NCBI GenBank assembly: GCA_964503715.1
Contig: CAZDAD010000001.1
Location: forward strand, 1 to 64,000
Source of the DNA: JARIHD01 sp964503715
GTDB lineage: Bacteria; Patescibacteriota; Saccharimonadia; Saccharimonadales; UBA4665
Length of the DNA: 64,000 nt
Direction of reading: 5' to 3'
The notes beneath the pieces were generated by a model that worked only from the letters and a program-made list of their open reading frames with translations, was not told the origin of the DNA and did not search any database. Below, one piece after another: positions 59,867-64,000 of this stretch (positions within the stretch are counted from its first letter, which is position 1; the number at the start of each line of letters is the position of its first letter). Made by a program: the position numbers and the translations under genes.

Positions 59867-59883
59867 TGAGTATAGTTGATCGA

Positions 59884-60261
59884 CTAGGCGAGTTCAACAG
59901 TTGCGCCAGCGTCTTCAAGAGCCTTCTTGGCAGCTTCAGCGTCTTCCTTCTTAGCCTTCTCTAGAACAGGCTTTGGAGCACCGTCAACTAGAGCCTTTGC
60001 CTCACCAAGACCTAGGCCAGTAATGTCCTTAACAGCCTTGATAACAGCAACCTTCTGAGCACCTGCGTCCTTTAGAACGACATCGTATTCAGACTTTTCG
60101 TCAGCAGCAGCGGCGCCACCATCAGCAGGAGCAGCAGCAACAGCTACAGCTGCAGCAGCGGGCTCAATGCCATATTCATCCTTAAGAATAGTCTTAAGTT
60201 CGTTTACTTCAAGAACAGTCAAACCAGTGAGCTGTTCAGCTAGTTTCTTCAAATCAGCCAT
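59884..60261 (-). CDS. rplL: ribosomal protein L7/L12
   Basis: A 125-residue stalk protein. The N-terminal dimerisation domain (LAEQLTGLTVLEVNELKTIL) is followed by an alanine-rich hinge (about 35-55) and a C-terminal domain with the factor-binding helix KVAVIKAVKDITGLGLGEAKALVDGAP. It recruits translation factors. It is 17 nt after rplJ. Confidence 0.97.
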   Translation of the reverse strand: MADLKKLAEQLTGLTVLEVNELKTILKDEYGIEPAAAAVAVAAAPADGGAAAADEKSEYDVVLKDAGAQKVAVIKAVKDITGLGLGEAKALVDGAPKPVLEKAKKEDAEAAKKALEDAGATVELA

Positions 60262-60278
60262 GATATGTAATTCCTTTC

Positions 60279-60803
60279 TTAGTTTGAAGCTTTAGCCTCG
60301 ATGCCATCAAGTAATGCGTGTAGATTGCCCGAGAGCGCACTGGTAACATCATTAACTGGTGACATGAGGGTAGCAATGACCTGAGCGATAAGCTGGTCTT
60401 TGCCAGGTAGATCGGCAAGAGCCTTAACGTCGTTGGCATCGATAAACTTGCCTTCGGCGGTTATGGCACCGACAAATTCGATGCTTGGGTTTTCTTTGGC
60501 AAACTTCTTTAGGGCCTGGGCGGGAGCGACTTCGTCTTCAGTATTGAAGGCATATAGTAGCTGACCGTTGAGGCTGGCAGTATCGACACCTTTGAGAGTA
60601 TCGTTAGCCTGAAGAGCCTTGATAACCAAGCGGTTTTTGACAACTCGCACCTTAGTGCCATTGTCACGAGCCTGCTTGCGTAGTTCCTGAATCGCTTTCA
60701 CAGTTGTGCCTTGATATTTGGCTACAACTGTCATCTTAGATGACGCTAGCAAATCGGAAACCTTAGCAACAACCTCGTTCTTCTCTTGTTTGGTTAAAGC
60801 CAT
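60279..60803 (-). CDS. rplJ: ribosomal protein L10
   Basis: A 174-residue stalk base protein that binds 23S rRNA and holds L7/L12 dimers. The N-terminal MALTKQEKNEVVAKVSDLL and ELRKQARDNGTKVRVVKNRL blocks are typical, as is the C-terminal helix that anchors L12 (ALSGNLHALLDGIEAKA). It autoregulates through the L10 leader upstream. The start has an AAGAAAG stretch about 11 nt before the ATG. Confidence 0.96.
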   Translation of the reverse strand: MALTKQEKNEVVAKVSDLLASSKMTVVAKYQGTTVKAIQELRKQARDNGTKVRVVKNRLVIKALQANDTLKGVDTASLNGQLLYAFNTEDEVAPAQALKKFAKENPSIEFVGAITAEGKFIDANDVKALADLPGKDQLIAQVIATLMSPVNDVTSALSGNLHALLDGIEAKASN

Positions 60804-60863
60804 GTTTTCTACTTTCTTTATAACTTTTTAAAATCTATTCGACCTATCTAGATTTTTAAAGAA

Positions 60864-60901
60864 CAAAAAAGTCCTTGGATTCCCATGGATAACCAAAGAC
60901 T
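60864..60901 (-). terminator. attenuator hairpin in the rplJ leader
   Basis: AGTCTTTGG paired with CCAAGGACT (one wobble), followed by six T on the minus strand, between the L10-binding fold and rplJ. Read-through would be needed to express rplJL. Confidence 0.75.
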
Positions 60902-60935
60902 TTGTATTTAAGAATGTTCCACAAATAGTTGCTTC

Positions 60936-60984
60936 ACTTCCTCGGTAGCAGATTAAGCGATTGCTCGCAGCTACGGTCTTCGGT
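60936..60984 (-). ncRNA. ribosomal protein L10 leader
   Basis: On the minus strand, ACCGAAGACCGTAGC, then GCGAGCAATCGC, TTAATC and GCTACCGAGG follow the order of the L10 leader consensus, which mimics the 23S rRNA binding site. GTAGC and GCTAC close the main stem and GCG/CGC the inner one. Excess L10 should bind here and favour the attenuator downstream. Confidence 0.8.
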
Positions 60985-60999
60985 AATGAGAATGGTCTA

Positions 61000-61028
61000 A
61001 TTATACTATTGCGTTATCTGTTAGTCAA
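61000..61028 (-). promoter_or_regulatory. promoter of rplJL
   Basis: TTGACT, 17 nt, TATAAT on the minus strand, the strongest match to consensus in the window. The stretch 60804-61042 holds only this promoter, the L10 leader and the attenuator. Confidence 0.8.
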
Positions 61029-61042
61029 CAAATATTAGGCAC

Positions 61043-61375
61043 TCACTGCCGTTCGTCGTCGCGTCTGTATAGGGCGTACTCGGCAGAAATCCTTGCAGCG
61101 GGAATGCCAAGTAGTGTGGCGCCAATAATTCTACCCGACCAAAGGTCAGTTTGCCATGGCTTAGGTATCACACTGCGGACGATAGCCTCACCAGCCGTGC
61201 CACCACCAATAATGCCTACGCCTGTGCCCGCAATTACAATTGAGGTCGAGACCATGGCCCTGCCCAGACGATTCTTGAAAGAATGCCTACGAGTCGCACT
61301 TACAGGAATCTCAGGCCTAATATCGAGTATATTAGGTGTGTCTATTTGTGGGCTAGCATCAACTGTGGTGCGCAT
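61043..61375 (-). CDS. small membrane protein of unknown function (110 aa)
   Basis: The first 40 residues are polar and proline-containing. Then come a glycine-rich hydrophobic segment (VSTSIVIAGTGVGIIGGGTAG, about 42-62), a weaker one near 85-100 and a charged C terminus (YRRDDERQ). It is 18 nt downstream of another small membrane protein gene in the same direction. Family not recognised. Confidence 0.5.
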   Translation of the reverse strand: MRTTVDASPQIDTPNILDIRPEIPVSATRRHSFKNRLGRAMVSTSIVIAGTGVGIIGGGTAGEAIVRSVIPKPWQTDLWSGRIIGATLLGIPAARISAEYALYRRDDERQ

Positions 61376-61393
61376 TATGCGGCTTCTTTCTAT

Positions 61394-61963
61394 CTAATCC
61401 TTGTTGGAGCGCTTTTTTACACTGCCAACCGTAAACATAGCTGCACCGACGAGTAATGATCCAACACCAAATGGGTAGGTCGCAAATTCACGTAAACCTT
61501 TTTGAACATCATTTTCAAATCGGACTACACTGGAGTTTTCAATAGTTTTTAGTTCCTCAGCCTTTTGGAACCATGAGTCCTTGGCGTCTCGAAACTCAGT
61601 GCCACGTACGACACCTGCCAAAACATCATTTTGGCTATCATTAGCACACGCGCCATCTGCAATGGCCTTCTCGGAACGGTTAACAATGGAATCTGACGGT
61701 ATAACTATATCTTGGGTCATATCAATAACGACTTCTGAACATGGTCGGCTCAGTGTGCCAATGGTCTTGTAGAACTTTGCAGCCTCTGACTTTACAGTCT
61801 CGTGAGCTGTGGCAGTCGAATGACGTGCTTCGTCCGCACCAGGATAGCGGCCACTCGTGCCAGGAACGTTTGTTAGCAAACCAACAGCGCCATTGAAACC
61901 GAGTCCAACAAGGCCCGCAGTCAGACCAACTTTTTGATATGTATTCAAGCGCTTTTCGGCCAT
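61394..61963 (-). CDS. two-helix membrane protein of unknown function (189 aa)
   Basis: AGGAG lies 8 nt before the ATG. A hydrophobic helix at about 12-31 and another at 164-182 flank a polar helical region of about 130 residues with two cysteines (SRPCSE, DGACAND) that could form a disulphide outside the membrane. Both ends are basic and should be cytoplasmic. Paired with the next small membrane gene. Function unknown. Confidence 0.55.
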   Translation of the reverse strand: MAEKRLNTYQKVGLTAGLVGLGFNGAVGLLTNVPGTSGRYPGADEARHSTATAHETVKSEAAKFYKTIGTLSRPCSEVVIDMTQDIVIPSDSIVNRSEKAIADGACANDSQNDVLAGVVRGTEFRDAKDSWFQKAEELKTIENSSVVRFENDVQKGLREFATYPFGVGSLLVGAAMFTVGSVKKRSNKD

Positions 61964-62022
61964 CTCAAACTCCTAGTAATTTGGTATATATTTTACCACA
62001 TCTTTTCTAAAAAGCCAATTAT

Positions 62023-64000
62023 TTACCCCTGTTGAGAGTCGAGTTGGTCAAGCTTAAACTGCGTGTAGCGTTCAGCGGCTAGACGAGTTAGCTCAGGATC
62101 TTCGTCCTGATTGACAAATTTCATATGTTCGCCAAGTAGCGGGTGCTTTTCACACAGTTTGTCATGCATTTGCTTAACCAATTTACGGTAACCAGGATGC
62201 CCCTGTGGACTAGTCCTAAGTTCATGAAAATGAAAGGCTTCCCTGGCGTTATAAGTAACTTTCCAACGCATCCTATGACCCAGCAGTGTGGCATATTGCG
62301 CCTCTAACTGGTATCCTGCTTGTTGCATTAAGCTGTAGAGTTGCAAGCTCATATCAAAACAACCCTCGAAGCTATCGACTAGTCCTGCGTCCTCAACCAA
62401 TTTGGGTACTTCATAACCAAACCTTGGAGTTAGTGCCTGCCATTCCATGTCATCTACCATGCGATGCCTCTGTAGATCACGGAAAATTCCGTAATCACAG
62501 ATCAAGTCCCAGCTGTAATGAATTTTTTCAAGAGCACGGCCAGGTCGATGTCGACGGTTGAGCCGCTCACCAACATATGTATCCAAAACCCTAATCTTAC
62601 GATCATAGGACCATCCAGCAACTTCTTTGCGAATATCGCCCAGGGACAGATTGCTGAACTCGTACAGCATGTCTGGAACTATATCGAGTTCATTTCGTGG
62701 CCATATATCCGTCAACTGAACATAGTCTGTAGGAGGGGAATAACTATCTGGCAATTCAGACTTGGCAAGCTGTTCAACTGCACTGCGAGTATTAGCTCTG
62801 TAAGCAATAGCTGCGCCGCCGCGTTCGGGCTTATCTGCCCTCTCCAGAAAGGCAGGAGCTATCTTACGAGCCTCGTTTAGGAGTTGTCGCCCCACATCTT
62901 GAGCCTCACGAAGTGGATCACTAAGCAAATGCATTATCAAGCTCTCAAGGGCTTGACCCGAAGCAAAAATACCGACAGTGGACATAGTTGCAACTGGAAG
63001 GGTCGGACGAATAGCGTCGCAAGCTTGGGCTTTGATTGCACTCCTCCAAGCAGCATCCTGCTCCGACTTTGGAACAGTTGTATTTGACCTAAGGTAATCT
63101 GTTAATTTGTGAACCATGTCGGAATACAAATCAAATATCCTATCCATGTACGCCGTAAACTGCTGTCGAGTACCCTTATCTAGCTGTTCGGGTACAAGGT
63201 AGCGGTATCTACCGCTGCTGTCTTTCTCATCATAGTAGATGTATCTAGTTGATTGCTCGAGGTATGCCGCCAAGCGACCCCACTCCAGTTTTTTGGTCAG
63301 CAGATTACTAGCCCTTTCAACCACCATATGAATACCGGTAAGTTGTTGTACCGAATCGTCGCCGTAAGCTGTAATTACTCTCTGAAGTAGCTGCGAATCT
63401 TTGCCTTGCTTGCCAGCGAATTCATCAAGGATCGTCAATCGCATGTCATCAGCACGTCGGCTAAGTCTAGCCATCGCAGCGGCTACCGTAACGGAATCTA
63501 ATTTTTGGGTGAAAGCGTATACGTTTCCCAATGGGTCAGTTACCGACTCTTCCAAAAAATGCTTACCTGCCTCGGTTATGTTGTACTGACCATCGTCGGC
63601 TTTGTGCAAATATGGGTTCTCGACTTCAACTTTTGAAATACTACGAGCTGGTGATGTCTTGGCAAGTTTGAGTTTACTGGGTAGCAAGACCTCAACCTTA
63701 CTCCATATTAGCTCCTCAATATTGTTGATAGACATGAGCTCACCACCCCGAACGCAGTCAATACGTGTAAAATCACGAGGGAATAACTGACAGAGATCAT
63801 CGTAAACTTCTACGGAACGTTCCAAATGGCTCAGGTCGGCCTCATGGATATCTCGCTTTTTATCTGTATAACTTCGTTGCTGTTTTTTGTCCACTAGGCT
63901 CTGAGCAACCTCTGCAGGCACCCGTAAGACAAAGCTCATTGTCGGCCTAGGCGTTTTGAGCATCTCGAATTCAAGATTATCTAGCCATATAAAATAGCCC
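62023..64000 (-). CDS. thymidylate kinase-like / tandem ThyX-like fusion, partial
   Basis: The frame is open to the window edge, so the true start is outside. The first 100 or so residues seen, from LDNLEFEMLK through MSFVLRVPAEVAQSLVDKK, KKRDIHEADLSHLERSVEVY and SINNIEELIWSKVEVLL, match the C-terminal half of a thymidylate kinase (DVPPEVA, DIHE, EEIHEEIW pattern). The P-loop half would lie beyond 64000. The rest is the long double ThyX-like protein. The first repeat has EWGRLAAYLEQSTRYI, keeping the Arg and the ExSxRY part of the ThyX motif. The second has RDLQRHRMVDDMEWQALTP, keeping RHR. The fusion would join dTMP formation to its phosphorylation, if both parts are active. Confidence 0.8.
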   Translation of the reverse strand, partial: GYFIWLDNLEFEMLKTPRPTMSFVLRVPAEVAQSLVDKKQQRSYTDKKRDIHEADLSHLERSVEVYDDLCQLFPRDFTRIDCVRGGELMSINNIEELIWSKVEVLLPSKLKLAKTSPARSISKVEVENPYLHKADDGQYNITEAGKHFLEESVTDPLGNVYAFTQKLDSVTVAAAMARLSRRADDMRLTILDEFAGKQGKDSQLLQRVITAYGDDSVQQLTGIHMVVERASNLLTKKLEWGRLAAYLEQSTRYIYYDEKDSSGRYRYLVPEQLDKGTRQQFTAYMDRIFDLYSDMVHKLTDYLRSNTTVPKSEQDAAWRSAIKAQACDAIRPTLPVATMSTVGIFASGQALESLIMHLLSDPLREAQDVGRQLLNEARKIAPAFLERADKPERGGAAIAYRANTRSAVEQLAKSELPDSYSPPTDYVQLTDIWPRNELDIVPDMLYEFSNLSLGDIRKEVAGWSYDRKIRVLDTYVGERLNRRHRPGRALEKIHYSWDLICDYGIFRDLQRHRMVDDMEWQALTPRFGYEVPKLVEDAGLVDSFEGCFDMSLQLYSLMQQAGYQLEAQYATLLGHRMRWKVTYNAREAFHFHELRTSPQGHPGYRKLVKQMHDKLCEKHPLLGEHMKFVNQDEDPELTRLAAERYTQFKLDQLDSQQG

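Noticed and set aside
1..64000. CRISPR arrays, transposases, prophage genes
   Set aside because: No direct-repeat arrays, Cas, transposase, integrase or phage structural proteins were found. The only mobile element is the tRNA intron.

Overview
The window looks like a draft-assembly contig from an ultra-small Patescibacteria/CPR bacterium, most likely Candidatus Saccharibacteria (TM7). This is inferred from the mix of genes, not from a marker-gene search. Supporting points are the complete F1Fo ATP synthase beside a very small respiratory set (NDH-2, a FAD-linked dehydrogenase, cytochrome bd), the absence of biosynthetic operons, many envelope and host-contact type proteins, a group I intron in a tRNA gene, normal UGA stops, and actinobacterial-looking genes, as expected for epibionts of Actinobacteria. 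A run of ten N at 53235-53244 shows that the contig is scaffolded.

Layout. 1-7035: tRNA-Asn split by a group I intron carrying an HNH ORF, an AAA+ ATPase, smpB, two overlapping clan GH-A hydrolase paralogues, a GT2 glycosyltransferase, a membrane-anchored thermonuclease and a corrinoid adenosyltransferase. 7076-13714: the atp operon (atpI/Z-B-E-F-H-A-G-D-C), in which atpA carries two in-frame stop codons. 13787-26460: aquaporin-like channel, candidate small RNA, UvrD helicase-nuclease, NDH-2, GalU, MscL, GT4, FAD dehydrogenase, MscS, flippase-like protein. 26457-36983: DUF3152-type metalloprotease, LysR regulator divergent from inositol-3-phosphate synthase, metal ABC transporter, cydA with a half-length cydB, AspT/YidE-type transporter, PRTase-like protein, UppP. 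37000-50488: orphan histidine kinase, 7-TM protein, GlgX, EamA transporter, sigma-70, class A beta-lactamase-like protein, tRNA-Gln, VanY-type carboxypeptidase, alpha/beta hydrolase, two GT4 enzymes (one PimA-like), AI-2E family protein. 50494-59117, minus strand: dnaX-dnaB-GT-C-ybaB-recR-trypsin-DHH-cysS. 59145-64000, minus strand: rplJL with its L10 leader, small membrane proteins, and an ORF running off the window that joins a thymidylate kinase-like segment to a tandem ThyX-like protein.

How the genes fit together. NDH-2 and the FAD dehydrogenase could reduce a quinone that the bd-type oxidase re-oxidises. Only the bd enzyme and ATP synthase would then touch the proton gradient. Inositol-3-phosphate synthase and a PimA-like GT4 suggest inositol glycolipids. 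UppP, VanY, the beta-lactamase-like protein, GalU and several glycosyltransferases point to an active envelope programme.

Two trends recur. Many genes have a -10 box only 7-12 nt before the start codon, implying leaderless or near-leaderless mRNA. Zinc-finger cysteines are lost from both DnaX and RecR. The most unusual items are the Tmk-ThyX-like fusion, the tRNA intron, the half-size CydB and the nonsense-interrupted atpA.
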